Part shown: piece after piece, positions 46,301 to 57,228 of the stretch
Position numbering within the stretch: position 1 is the stretch's first letter
Layout of the letters: each line of letters starts with the position of its first letter
Origin: Quillaja saponaria
Lineage: Eukaryota; Streptophyta; Magnoliopsida; Fabales; Quillajaceae
Length of the DNA: 64,000 nt
Assembly (NCBI GenBank): GCA_029379385.1
Contig: CM055618.1
Location: 11,542,134 to 11,606,133, forward strand
Direction: 5' to 3'
Made by a program: the position numbers and the translations under genes
Notes under the pieces: model-generated
The model's input: the letters and a program-made list of their open reading frames with translations, nothing else
What the model was told of the DNA's origin: nothing
Database searches by the model: none

Positions 46301-48908
46301 TACATACTGCACAAGCAAGGGCATCACATCCTGCAACATATGTGAAATTCAGAAAATATTATTTTTCATCATCAAACACTGTGCAGACCAAAATGAGTAA
46401 AACAAAATAGTAGATGGCACAGTAAATCACCATGATCAAACAGCTCCCCCAATGGGCTAGAAGAATTTGTCCGTCTCGCTTGCTTGCCATCAACAGCATC
46501 AAAGGTCTAGCATAAAATCAGAGAAAGGTCAGACAAAGAAACCCACATAAAAGTAATTCATATAAAACCAATGTAAGATCACCAAATGAAATCCATTAAC
46601 AGAATAAAAGACACAAAAGGCAATGCACCAAACTAAAATGAAGTTATTAGTTACATGATTTAGGTTGCAAGTAATCAAATTTATCTGCAATAAAATGACA
46701 GAAGAATCCTTCTTAATAATCACAAGACCAACTAATATTTTATCCTTCCCTGCCAATAGTAAGAAACAGCAGACTTAACAGGCTCCAAGTTTCTATAACC
46801 AGCTGAACATTTTAAACTGTAGCAAGCAAACATGAATGTACTAATAGACCGTGCAGATAAGTATAATTCCAACAATATCATTCCCAGAATTTCACGTTTA
46901 TAAATCCTTAATCCAATTCTTTCAACTTCAATAGAAGACAATCAAGCAAGACAACAGTAGTGAAATATACCATGTTGAAATTACAATACATAAGAAATGG
47001 AACAAAGAAGGAAATGAGGCAGATAACATACAATCAATGCAACAGCACAAGAAAGAAGGGGGTATGATTCTTTAAAATAACAAATAAATAAATAAATAGA
47101 CTTCAACCAAACCTGGTAAAGAAAAAGCAGCAACCCGTGTGCAAAATGAACCCATCTTGGAGGAGCTGAATCCAAGTGAGGTGAATATATCTGCAGCAGA
47201 ATGCATGTATAAAGATTTTCAGGATTTGGCCTTGCTACAACCACTTATGCCGTACCAAAATTCCCTTCCATATCCATGTTCAGGGAAAAAACCAGATCTT
47301 TTGATAATTTTAAGATGAATAGTCTTGTAATGAAAGTCTACTGAGGCATTAAGTTAATCATCAATCTTTAAAAGGACAGCATACACATGACCTTTACTAA
47401 TTATATGTTTTCATCAGATTACTTGTAGCAGGAAAAAAAGAACAACTAATCAAGTCATTGTATAAAAGTATTGGAAAACTATCATTAATATTATCTTTAG
47501 CATTATGAAGCAGGATAATTTAGTGAAACAGATCCCACTCACATAGCCAAGCAGTGTGGACGTGAGTAAGAACATGAATCCCATAAGAGTTATCTGGTAA
47601 CAAATAACACATTAACTATCAGCAAAGATGAAAAACTTTATGATCACAAAGTTAATAATTACAAACTTGTGTTACAATATAAGTGGGGAGGAAAGATTAT
47701 TTACCATGTTGGGACTGCAGAAAATTCCAAATATTCCAATTTACCGACAAAAGAGTGAAGAAGAGGAGAAGTCAGCACAATTCACTTCTCAAATACTAAA
47801 CTTGAATTCAGAAAAGTCAAGAAAATGATTTTTTTTCCAGAGCCTATAGAGATTATAAAAATGTTCTTATCTTTTAAGCTGTTAGTTTTATGTGGATGTA
47901 CAAGTCAGCTGTCCACTTATAGGCTGGGATATTATAAGCCATCTCTGAGATACCTTAAACTAATTTCCACTTAAAACTAGGGGAATGAACAACTTACAAC
48001 CATCATTATTATCTCTGAAGCATTAGAGAGTGACAGAAAAAATCATGAGACCTACATAAAGATATATCACTAGGAAAGACTAAGAGAATCCTGCTCAGTG
48101 AACAATCTACTTGATCATGCATTTTTGTAAGGACTACCCAATCTACTTTCAATAGAATTTAAACCCTAGATAATTGCCCCAAATTTGACTACATGTTTTG
48201 TCGACGTAAAAGACTTTTAAGAAGAAAAAAAAGGGTAGATACAAGATTTGACATGAATAAAAATGTATTATAATCATCAAAATAATGTCCATTCATGATA
48301 TCCAGTATTTAGTAAGATATGCAGCCAGTAGATATGAGCAAATCACCCATCTTGAATGGTAAACACACACACACACACTAAACAAATGAAGAAACAAAGA
48401 CACATTGATGGGGAGAAAACATCGAGCAACAAGAGAATCATCACAATATCTAATTTTGATACCTAATCACTAGGATTAAACTACATGTCAAGACATTCCC
48501 ACTAAATTGCCTTTCGTATGTTCGTGAATTCATCATATGACTAGTACCCAAAACAATAATAAGCATATTTGACATCATGTCCTGGATACAGGTATCAGGT
48601 AAACATAAATTCCAAAAAGATTACACCTCATAATTTTAAAAACAAATAAAGCCCAAAATTGATATTCAGTCAAAGAACTGATAACATCCGAAACCTAATA
48701 AAACTTATTATTACACATATCATGTCATAATGAATAAGGGCCTACAAGTTTGAAAGACAAAAATACTTACGGCATCCAAAGGGGAAAGAAATTAACGAAT
48801 CGACTCCAGAAAGGTTGTAATACATATTTGGCGAGATAGGAGTGATCTACACCACTATATTTGTATTTATGTAGAGCCTGCTACACCATGTGCGCCGATA
48901 TAACCCAT
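34373..48908 (-). CDS. AAPT1: Aminoalcohol phosphotransferase (choline/ethanolamine phosphotransferase), 18 exons, three apparent 1-nt insertions
   Basis: Transfers phosphocholine or phosphoethanolamine from the CDP-alcohol to diacylglycerol, the last Kennedy-pathway step, in ER/Golgi membranes. Coding exons: 48908-48771, 47714-47705, 47593-47543, 47190-47113, 46506-46431, 46330-46308, 46216-46116, 45715-45621, 45477-45409, 45096-45026, 44858-44795, 44712-44672, 44594-44510, 42370-42308, 40986-40928, 40820-40767, 34838-34766, 34394-34373. All introns are GT-AG. The CDP-alcohol phosphotransferase motif DG(x)2AR(x)8G(x)3D(x)3D is complete across exons 5-6 ([10 protein letters not shown]...GELFDHGCD). 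It ends GIYCFRITRKEA. Exons sum to 1173 nt; removing one extra G in each of exon 1 (48877-48878), exon 10 (45096-45097) and exon 16 (40799-40802) leaves 1170 nt, i.e. 389 residues, the length I recall for Arabidopsis AAPT1. As written, exon 1 runs into a stop four codons after the insertion. The gene is either recently dead or affected by sequence error. Confidence 0.9.
35265..35430 (+). repeat. AT-rich dispersed repeat, copy left of the hAT element
   Basis: Resembles 40085-40190 in the same orientation: both contain gaaacg(g)aaaacaat, then tatgaaaatg(t/c)aaa, then atagaa(c/t)(c/g)ct(c/t)ata. Probably two decayed copies of a short transposon in the same AAPT intron. Borders are approximate. 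Confidence 0.4.
35665..35681. repeat. (AAAT)n microsatellite
   Basis: About four to five AAAT units just left of the hAT insertion site in the AAPT intron. Confidence 0.8.
35703..35716. repeat. Left flanking direct repeat of the hAT element
   Basis: taggcctccagcta, repeated exactly at 39440-39453 on the other side. hAT elements normally duplicate 8 bp. The longer 14-base identity includes bases that belong to the element ends (TA), so the exact boundary is ambiguous by a few bases. Confidence 0.75.
36060..36235 (+). repeat. GC-rich imperfect minisatellite in the hAT 5' region
   Basis: About five variants of a unit reading ccgttgaaggttgaagacgc followed by agttcagg occur in tandem, with insertions and losses of part of the unit. 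It lies between the left inverted repeat and the transposase gene, so it may be part of the element's leader. Confidence 0.7.
36752..39055 (+). pseudogene. hAT transposase (BED zinc finger, DUF659, hAT dimerisation domain), three nonsense changes and a frameshift
   Basis: From ATG 36752: a BED-type finger with Cys57, Cys60 and His74 ([10 protein letters not shown]), a linker, then the DUF659/RNase H-like part with [16 protein letters not shown] and VVQVITDN containing catalytic-type Asp residues. A TGA at about 37724 replaces the expected Cys before [10 protein letters not shown]. Further TGA codons lie near 37935 (after LAVADT) and 38015 (after VISDQ). A GT-AG intron spans 38353-38461 (HSLNPR|YYSDEW). 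A one-base loss near 38698 shifts the frame before [15 protein letters not shown]. The C-terminal dimerisation domain follows ([30 protein letters not shown]), with an acidic end [10 protein letters not shown]. Nearly full length but not functional. Confidence 0.9.
40085..40190 (+). repeat. AT-rich dispersed repeat, copy right of the hAT element
   Basis: Partner of 35265-35430, in direct orientation. An (AT)n run follows at about 40177-40201. Borders are approximate. Confidence 0.4.
43801..43805. repeat. Possible target copy left of the small LTR element
   Basis: ttttg before the left LTR; ttgtg follows the right LTR (44122-44126). 4 of 5 match. Confidence 0.5.
43806..44121 (+). mobile_element. 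Minimal LTR-PBS-LTR element (TRIM/SMART type), 316 bp
   Basis: Two direct LTRs of 151 and 153 bp (43806-43956 and 43969-44121) begin TGTTAGGAATAT and end TATTTTATTTAA(A/C)A. Only 12 bases separate them, TAGTATCAGAGT, which is one mismatch from the plant primer-binding site TGGTATCAGAG for initiator tRNA-Met. No internal coding domain or polypurine tract is left. Each LTR carries a TATAAATAAA box-like stretch (near 43881 and 44042). The element lies in the AAPT intron between exons 13 and 14. Confidence 0.8.
45928..45955. repeat. Poly-A tract in an AAPT intron
   Basis: About 26 consecutive A on the plus strand in the AAPT intron between exons 7 and 8. Could be a simple repeat or the tail of a retroposed copy; no element body was recognised. 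Confidence 0.7.
47705..47714 (-). other. AAPT1: 10-nt microexon of AAPT
   Basis: tcccaacatg, preceded by tgcag and followed by gtaa on the minus strand. Joined between exon 1 (ending ATG CC) and exon 3 (starting ATA ACT), it restores WMPPNMITLMGF, the block known from plant AAPTs. Without it the frame is lost. The match of both splice sites, the phase and the four recovered residues makes this solid, though it should be confirmed on transcripts. Confidence 0.85.
48362..48380. repeat. (CA)n microsatellite
   Basis: About nine AC units in the first coding intron of AAPT. Confidence 0.85.
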
Positions 48909-49704
48909 TCTTCCAAATGAAACTCTGGTATTTGCTTTGGAAAACAATTAAACCTCTCTACAACCTGCTGAACTTTGAAGAATAACTTGATATAATAAAT
49001 ACAGGAATTTGAGTGATACCCAGAAAAAGAAATTTTCCAATCCAATATGCTTAAAAAGATAGACTGGGAAAAATCTAACATATAACCATTATTAAATTGG
49101 TGGATTTAGAGACAAAAACATAACATCCTGTATGAACTTTACAATAAAGAAGTACATTTACCCAACACCAATAATTGAATGCTATGTTGCAAATCAAATT
49201 ATAGAACGCATTTAAAATAAAGAAAAAAATCCTACAAAAAATAGCGGAAACAGAATCTCAGACGGCAAAGAAAGGAACTCGAAAACAAAAGCAAAAAAAA
49301 AAAAAAAAAAAAAAACTGCCCTTTTGAATTGCTAAGAGATGAACAGAGTCAAAAAGTTAATAGAGCCCAAACGATAAATAAAGGCTCTTTTATTTTTATT
49401 TTTTATCTCCCACCCTAAAGCAGGGGAAATGAAAAGGCAACAAAGCATAATCAACTACAAGCCTTTCCCTGTATTAAAAGTAATTTATTACTACTAATTA
49501 GTGTTTAATCGAAACAAAAAAACCAAGAAAGAGATTAACTTGATCCTGCATCTCCTTGAAAATTTGTCATAGGATCCATTAAGACATAACAAATTGGAAC
49601 ACCCAGTGGGAGAAACAAAACAACAAGGCCACAAAGAGAGTTTAGGTTCCAGATTCGATCAAATTGATTGTCAAACCCAACCAATGCACAGAGATCAATG
49701 CAAA

Positions 49705-49860
49705 TACCTGGTTCACTTGGAGACTCAGAATTCTACGTGAGAGAGAAAGAGATAGAGATTTTTGGAGAGTCGGGGCAGATACTATTAGAGAGTGTGTGAC
49801 ATATCTGATGTTTGTCAAAGAGAGAAGACAAGAGAGAGAGGAGAGGGGGAGTGAAGCTCC
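49705..49860 (-). promoter_or_regulatory. Probable AAPT 5' UTR exon and start of promoter
   Basis: Read on the minus strand, a CT-rich leader (cctctctctcttgtcttctc and similar) ends at ccaag-tgaaccag followed by gtatttgc, a good donor at 49704. A possible acceptor (aaagttcag) lies near 48972, 60 nt upstream of the ATG at 48908, giving a leader intron of about 730 nt. Inferred from base composition and splice signals only. Confidence 0.5.
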
Positions 49861-52254
49861 GCTGGCACCTCGGTCGATTCATTATTAATTGGTGAAAGGC
49901 CCAGTTTTTATGAAGTCAAATTACCACATCAAAACAAAAATAGTAGGATCCTCTTTCACTTTTCTTTTTTCTTTTTTTCTTTTTTTTTTTTTTTTTTTTT
50001 TAAAGGAAAACTTCTGTTTGTTTTTTTTTTTTTTTTTTAAATTACACTAAACTTCTCTTGAGCTTCATAAAGTATAATAAAATTTCCTAAAATGAAAAAA
50101 AGAAATTATAAATTGACAACAAGTTTATTTGTGTGTAATAATTTTCCATTGTAAATGATAATTTAAAAAGAAAAAACGTCATATTTACTATACATTATTT
50201 CTTAATTTTATATCTTTTTAATCATGTTTTTTAGACTTAATTTTCTCTATTTTTGCTCATTAAATTTTAAATTTATTTTTTCAATTAATTTTAATAAAAT
50301 CAAAATTTTTAAATTTATGTGAAACACCATATAATTAGTTGATATACCTAAAAGAATTTGATTTTATATTTGTTTAAAATTTGAAATTAATAAAACAAAT
50401 TTATTGGGTCAATGTTCATATTATTTTTTCTTAATACTAATGTCCAATTTCTCATAATCTCCTAAACAACATGCCATTAATTTCATTAGCTTCCATCTTG
50501 GTTCAATAATTTTTACTTGATCATTTAATAATTCAATTTTAAAAATAAAATAAAAATCTTAAGAGAACAAAATAGAAAATTTTAAGGACATGATTTTATG
50601 TAGAAAAATAATTCCTCAAAAGGTAAAATAGATGATGAAATTTTCAGGAATAATATACAATATTTGAATATGTAGATTGGTACTTTTTTTTTTTTTTTGG
50701 ATTAAATGCTTGGTACTACTGTGTTGCCGAAATAACATACAAATTTATAAGCTTAAATTGGGTAAATAATATAAAGAAAAAAAAAAAAAAAAAAAAGACT
50801 TGATGCTAGAAGTTATCTACCTTCCATAATTTTTGGAGAAATTTTTTAAAAAGTAATTTGTGACCAAAAAAAATATATATTAATGAAATGAATAATCCCT
50901 TGTGCTTGTTAAAGTATTATAAATTTTGAAGGTTTCTGTTAATTTAATTGGTAGAAGACATACTTCTTATTATATAATTCATAAATCTAAGGAACTTTTT
51001 ATAAACAAAAGCAAATGTAATAAATTTTAAAATTATATATAAACATAATATTTGTGAGTAAGTATTTAAATGTCAAGGGCATGAAATTTAAAATAACATA
51101 AAAATTATAAAACTAAATTAATTATTAATTGGAAATAAAATTTATACTATACAATATATATATTAATCACATAAAAAAATTATAATTAAAATTGTAATTT
51201 TAGCTTAAGTGGTATACAAAATAGAATATTCTCACTTATTAATCGGTGGTGGATAGTGAAATTCAAACATGAAGTCAACAAATCTCAACACTTCCATGTT
51301 AATTAATTAAATTAAACATCGTCAATTTATGAAACTTTATTAGTAATGGATGGTTAAGAAACAAATATACAAAAGAATTGAACAAGTAGTATAATTTTTG
51401 GTTTGTAAATAGTGTTACAATATAATATATCTTCAACATATTCGATTCTAATGCATTGTGTGTGCCTCTATTATTGGAGACATGTACTTTTGATCGGACA
51501 AAGTTTGAAGTAAATTACACGATTTAGTATTGAGTTGTCCAGCTAGCTTGCACTCTCCAACATAAAGCCGACATAAGGCCTTTCCTCGGTTTGCTAGCCG
51601 TCCATAATCCGCGTTAAAAACTTCAATGGCAAGTATGACCACAATGACATATTCTAATATACTTCAAGGCTAGGAAGACTCTTGAGTCCATCGTTTTCCA
51701 ATTTTCAGAGATTAGTCTTCTTTAGTTTCCTTGATTTTATTTGTATTTTCTTTTTCTCCTTTTCTTTAACCAATACTTAGACATCAATTTCACGAGAAAC
51801 CGACACGTCTATGAAAATGAGAATGAGTAAATTTTATAAGAATAAATTGTTTTTATTTGAATCAACATCATTTAAATAATAGTTTTACGCGTAAAACTAT
51901 TTTTCTAGTTATAACTTTTGAAAAAGGTTTAGGGACAAAATTATAAAATGGATACTTAGTTGATGAGTTGAACAAGAATATTGATTGGTGTGTTTTTCAT
52001 TATAAACTTTGAAAAGAAGTTTGTCGGACAAAATTATAAAACTAAAGTCTGTTTTACAGCTTGAGAGGAGTGCGCGTTTGTGAAATTGAAATCACAAATA
52101 AGACTTGTATAATAAAATGTTTCTCTTGTGAATGCATTTTTTAGCACACAATGTGTTTTTAGTATAAAGTTTTTAAATCATTAATATTTACAAGATATTT
52201 CCTCATCTTCAACAGCTTCAATTAGAGAGAGAGAGAGGGAAAAACTTTGTTCCC
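49861..52254. other. Intergenic region between AAPT and the SSL cluster
   Basis: Very AT-rich with long T runs (49977-50000, 50020-50038, 50686-50699) and A runs (50777-50796). The AAPT promoter should lie at the left edge. Nothing else supported. A (GA)n stretch lies at about 52225-52238. Confidence 0.5.
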
Positions 52255-53986
52255 CTAGAGCTTAATAACGGCAACATAAGAATTTAGGAGAGACCCAACC
52301 CACAATCTCCCATTATGTTCATTCACTTCAGTAATAGACTGAAGCTGTTTCCCACCTTTTCCATCCAACACTTCAATAACGTTCCCTTTTCTTATCAAAT
52401 TTTATTGCCACTGGATCTTTTTTGAGATCCAAAATTGGAGCATTTCTTGCACTATTTAGTGCTATCCAAAAATCTCCTTTATTGTTCCTCTTGATGTTAT
52501 CTGCTGGCCTTTCAAGTTGTGCAAAACTTTCTCTTGTTTGACTCTTCGAACCCGTGAGCCAAAATCTGATTGTTTTATTTGTTATGCTTTCTACAAGTAG
52601 AAGGAATGAATTGGACTTGCTAAGAGCCACACCATTTGCAAATGCCATGTCTTTGAGCAACACCTCTACTCTCTTGCTCTCTGGATCATACTTCATCAAC
52701 TTTCCAGATCGATCGCCTGTTCGGTATATCCATGTATATTCCCTTTCTCATTACACAAAAAAGTAAATAAATTTAATAAAACAGTAATGACAATGATCTC
52801 AAATATATTTCTAAATTGATCAATTCATATCAAAATATGATTTCTGATTATATTAAAATATGACTATTCACCTCTCTGGTCTGATCAAAGACATGTCATT
52901 CACGTCGAGACTAAAAAATTTATAAAAATTTTATTTCACAAAACCTCTCCTATAAAGATTCAAAATTTGAAAGTCAATTGAAATATATGCGAAATGCGCA
53001 CCTTAATTCATATACACTGCTGCTCTCTGTGAAATAGACAACACCAGTTTTTGAATCAACATCTAAACCATTTGTGAATTTAAGGGGAGCTCCATCAGCA
53101 GAATCAGCTAGTTGTTTGGCCTTACCACCAGAAGGTCCTACCACAAGGACTCCAAAGTAGGCATCTGCAATATAAAGATTACATGTTGCTGGGTTGAATT
53201 TGAGTCCCACTGGCCTTCCACATATAGGTCCCTTGTTTGGATCGCTTGAGCCATCACAGAAACTCTTGTTCCTAATCATGTAATCATGTACATGCATCAA
53301 AGATACATAATTCAAACTATACAAGAAATTTGGTTATTACTGACCAACCAAAGTTGGTCGGTATTAGGCGTAATTACCGACTTCTCAATTTTATTTTTTT
53401 TTACCAACAAACTTTTAGTCAATAGTTTGATTGCTCAGTGTACCGTCATACAAAAGAACTAATTTACCTAATAAAATTTAAATCATTTGTCAAATAATCA
53501 ATATTCACTCAAAACACTAGTCTGAGCTCCTCTTAACTTTTACAGAAATTTAATTATGAGAAAGTGTGGTGCCAATGAATTCAAGACTTTTGGTCATAAA
53601 GATTCTGATACAACGTCGTGTTAAAGTATGTATATAGAAGAACATTGGGTGGTTTTGTTGTGTGTGTGTGTGTGTGTGTTTGTATGGATTCATTTAAGAA
53701 CTTGCCTGTATGGTGAGGTTATAGCAAAATCTGTCCAACCTTTGTGTGCTCCATTCCACTTAAGGATTCTACCATCTGATACACTCACATATGGGCCTTT
53801 CCCATGGCAATCAAAGGCCATACTTTCTGGGCCAAACACGTCCTTGGGGAGTGGAATTTGAGAGTAGTTTTTGAGGCCATCTCTGATAAACACTTTATTG
53901 TGATCAGCAGCTACGTTGAAACTAGTAGAATATATGAAGAATACAAACAAGAAATATACAAGTGAAGAAGATGAAAATGGCCTCAT
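52255..53986 (-). CDS. Strictosidine-synthase-like protein A (3 exons, 1-nt frameshift near the 3' end)
   Basis: A six-bladed beta-propeller SSL family protein. Exon 1 53986-53706: signal peptide MRPFSSSSLVYFLFVFFIYS then DHNKVFIRDGLKNY and FGPESMAFDCHGKGPYVSVS. Exon 2 53271-53002: CGRPVGLKFNPATCNLYIAD, AYFGVLVVGPSGGKAKQLAD, FTNGLDVDSKTGVVYFTESS. Exon 3 52742-52255: TGDRSGKLMKYDPESK, DNIKRNNKGDFWIALNSARN and, after a break, NGRLWVGSLLNSYVAVIKL. The break is a run of four A (52387-52390) where the sister copies have three; as written the protein stops about 45 residues early. Intron 1 has a GC donor (CAG|GCAAGT). The residue aligned with the catalytic Glu309 of strictosidine synthase is not Glu, so alkaloid condensation is unlikely; the real substrate is unknown. 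Confidence 0.8.
53658..53681. repeat. (TG)n microsatellite
   Basis: About ten TG units just downstream of the exon 1 donor of SSL-A, within its first intron. A shorter TG run sits at the same place in SSL-E (about 63427-63437). Confidence 0.85.
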
Positions 53987-54473
53987 GGATTCAAAAGCAA
54001 GTTGAAAATTTTGCCAATTGAGCAAAGACTGCTGATACATATAATATATTGCTGGTTAATATGTAGATTTGAATGTTCTTCATTAAAATTTTCATATTTA
54101 ATTAATTTTCAAAACCTCAATTTTTGCATGGGTCTTAAAATATAACATAAGTCAACTATAATTTTTTTTTTTATCGAAATAGAATAAGAAAAGTAATGTC
54201 TTACTCAATTAGTAGTTTTTTTGTTTGTTTGTAAAAGATTTGGTATATAAGGAGAGATAATTTTCCTCACTCTCAATAAATTTTTATGTCTAATTTAAAT
54301 TAGTCAAATCTTGACAAAATCAAAAAAATTAGGTGAGCCTCTAACAGATTATTTTCTCCCCATTATTTTTGATGAACCAAAAATATCATTGCGAAATTAA
54401 TAACTGAAAATCATATCCCAAACATAAAAGAAATTTTTTATTTAAAATTAAGAATGTTTTTTTTTTCCTTCCC

Positions 54474-57228
54474 CTAGACCTTAATAACGCCTACAGAAGA
54501 ATTGTAGATAGAACCCATCCACAAACTTCCATTTTGTTCTTCCACTTCACTAACAGACTGAAACTCGTTGCTTCCTCTGCCATCCAACACTTCAATAACA
54601 TTTCCATTCTCATCAAATTTCATTGCCACTGGATCTTCAGTATACATCATATTATATTTCTTCAGAATTTGACCCAAATTTGGAGCATTTCTTCCACTAA
54701 CCAGTGCTACCCAAAATTCTCCTTTATTGTTTCTCTTGATGTTATCTGGTGACCTTTCAAATTGTGCAAAAGTTTCTACTGTTTGAATCTTGGAACCTTC
54801 TAGCCAAAATCTCTGTGTTTTATTTGTTCTTGTTTCTGCAAGTAGAAGGAATGAACTGGATTTGCTTAGAGCCACACCATTTGGAACTGCCAATTCTTTT
54901 AGCAATACCTCTACTTTCTTGCTCCTTGGATCATATTTCATCAACTTTCCAGATCTATCACCTGTTTGGATTATTGAACTAATATTCCCTTTTGTCATTT
55001 AACCCCAAAAAAAAAAAAAAAAAAAAACCTAAATCAAATACAAATTTTCAAGAAAAAAAGAAATGTGATTATGGTGTATGTGCTTGTCACATCAACATGT
55101 TAAATTAAATATTATCGACCCGATTGGACACATGAAATTATACCTTTTTTCATATACACTGCTGCTATCTGTGAAGTAGATGATACCAGTTTGGGGATCA
55201 ATGTCCAAACCATTTGTGAATTTAAAGGGAGCTCCATCAACAGAATGAGCTAATTGTAGAGCCTTACCACCAGAAGCTCCTACCATAAGGACTCCAAAGT
55301 AGGCATCTGCAATGTAAAGATTACATGTTGCTGTGTTGAATTTCAGTCCCAGTGGCCTTCCACATATAGGTTCCTCGTTTTCATCAGTTGAGCCATCGCA
55401 TAAACTCTTGGTCCTAATCATGTACATGAATCAAAGGTACATATTCAGGAATACAATTACTATTTTGTTTTGTACAAGATTACGTTTGTCAAACAATCGC
55501 TTAATCCAATATAGGTGAGATATTAGTAATATGTTTTGATCTTTTATATGCGCACACATATATATATATAAACGCATAAGTCTACTAAACTTGTTAATTT
55601 AAAAAATACACGTTCTTCCTTTTACTTTGTACTAAAATTTAATCATGAAAAATAATTGACAACACCATCAAGTTTTTGATAACTTTGTCATTGAAAGAGT
55701 ACTCTAGTTTTGTATCAAAATATCATCTTGTTAATAAGTTGAGTTATGATTTGATTTATTGCAAAATTAATTTTTTTCACTCAATTAAAAAAAATAATAA
55801 TAACGCCACACATAAATAAATTCATAAGAACTAATAATAAATTCGTTAGTTATTACACTTATCAATCATTCATTATGAATTTATACCTAGTTTTAATGAA
55901 TTTATTTGTGGGAGAAAGTTATGTTAAAAGAATGTGTACATGTAGCATTACTAAAAAAAAATTACTCTAATTTTTTTCTCATCGTTTCATTAATATAAAT
56001 ATATTTTTTTGGTGAAAGAAAAGTTCCATTTCCGAGACATGAAGTTCAATATTTTTAGTTCAAGAAAACCTGAAATATTGAAATATGCTTGATCCCTAGC
56101 TAGGATTGAGGGATTGGGGACCGAATGAAAATAAATTAAAAATAGAAATATTTAATTTTTTTTTGGTTATTTTTACTTTTTTTATATTTCTTATTTATAT
56201 TTTTAATAAATGAGGATGAGGACATATACATGGCAAGTTACAGTGTAAACTCTTTATATGATTAACTTTTATTTTTTATCACTAGACAATTTTCATTTCC
56301 TCAAAGAATTTTTTGTTAATTAGATGAAAATGAAAGAAATCTGTGTTTTTCCACTAAGAACTATTAATAAAATTAGGTAATTTTTTCATCAAATTTTACA
56401 AGAACATAGAGTGAAGAAGTGAATTTGTAGCTAAATAAATAGCAGACTAATAAGAAAATGACACAATTCAAGGTCTCACAATGGAGAGTGAAACAGAATT
56501 TAAACCATTCTAAATTTTAAAAAATCTCAATCTTTTTGGTTCAAAAAATGAAAAGATATATATGGTATTTCACACCCTCTAACAGATAATATTGTGTCAA
56601 CGTCACAAATACTCTATTTCAAAGAACACCCCCACTGACAAATCTTCATTTTTCTGACTAACAAATAAATATCAATTATTTCTTAATACTTCCTCCATAA
56701 TCATGACAATAGACTGGATTGGGTTAAAATTTGGCTCAATCAGGAATGAAGCTTATCTTAAATATATATCTTCTTTTATTTTTATTCGTGTCTTATCTAA
56801 TTTGAATTCAATATGATTCATGAAGTTTTTAGATATATAAACAGCTGATCTCAAACATCTATGACCTAACAAATGAAATTACCATTCCTCGTCCTTCAAA
56901 AGTAAAATGCAAATATATGCCAATAAATCTGAACTTGCCTGTTTGGTGAGGTAGTAGCAAACTCTGTCCAACCTTTTTGTGCTCCATTCCACTTGAGAAC
57001 TCTGCCATCTGATACACAGACATAGGGGCCTTCCCCATGGCAATCAAAAGCAATGCTTTCAGGGCCAACAACATTCTTTGGGAGTTGGATTTGATTGTAG
57101 TTTTTGAGGCCATCTCTGATAAACACTTTATTATGATCAGCAGCTAGGATGAAACTCGTTGAATATACGAGGAACACAAACAAGAAATTTACAAGTAAAC
57201 AAGAAGAAGAAGATGAAAATGGCCTCAT
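54474..57228 (-). CDS. Strictosidine-synthase-like protein B (3 exons, shifted exon-3 acceptor)
   Basis: Exon 1 57228-56939: signal peptide with LLVNFLFVFLVYSTSF, cut likely near LAADHNK, then VVGPESIAFDCHGEGPYVCV. A GC donor (AACAG|GCAAGT) follows. Intron 1 is 1.5 kb, far longer than in copies A and D. Exon 2 55413-55144: ICGRPLGLKFNTATCNLYIA, GASGGKALQLAHSVDGAPF, GIIYFTDSSSVYEKR. Exon 3 is taken as 54978-54474. The acceptor used by A and D would put a TAG stop three codons into this exon, but an AG ten bases further in (54980-54979) gives AG+T, a Ser codon, and keeps the frame into SSIIQTGDRSGKLMKYDP. Predicted length is then 354 residues. It has an insertion relative to the others (LKKYNMMYTEDPVAMKFD) and ends SLWMGSIYNSSVGVIKV. 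An ATG six bases upstream (57234) is an alternative start. Confidence 0.75.
55150..55900. repeat. Duplicated segment (SSL-B exon 2 and intron 1)
   Basis: Closely similar to about 58290-58960 in the same orientation, covering the 5' part of exon 2 and the adjoining intron sequence (for example ttgtcaaac-aatcgcttaatcc at about 55487 and 58551). The copy at 58.3 kb lacks the 3' part of exon 2. Confidence 0.75.
55901..56938. other. Rest of SSL-B intron 1
   Basis: AT-rich intron DNA without recognisable elements. The part from about 56795 is also present upstream at about 63255 (flank of SSL-E). Confidence 0.5.

Noticed and set aside
44978..47244. Many short minus-strand open frames in this range as separate membrane proteins
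   Set aside because: They are AAPT exons extended into introns; the AAPT frame across the splice joints explains them.
54985..54998. Start codon of a separate gene at the head of SSL-B exon 3
   Set aside because: The ATG lies in the intron just before the acceptor; comparison with A and D shows this is exon 3 of one gene.
52970..55427. SSL exons 1, 2 and 3 as independent small genes
   Set aside because: Splice sites, phases and the conserved propeller order show three-exon genes.
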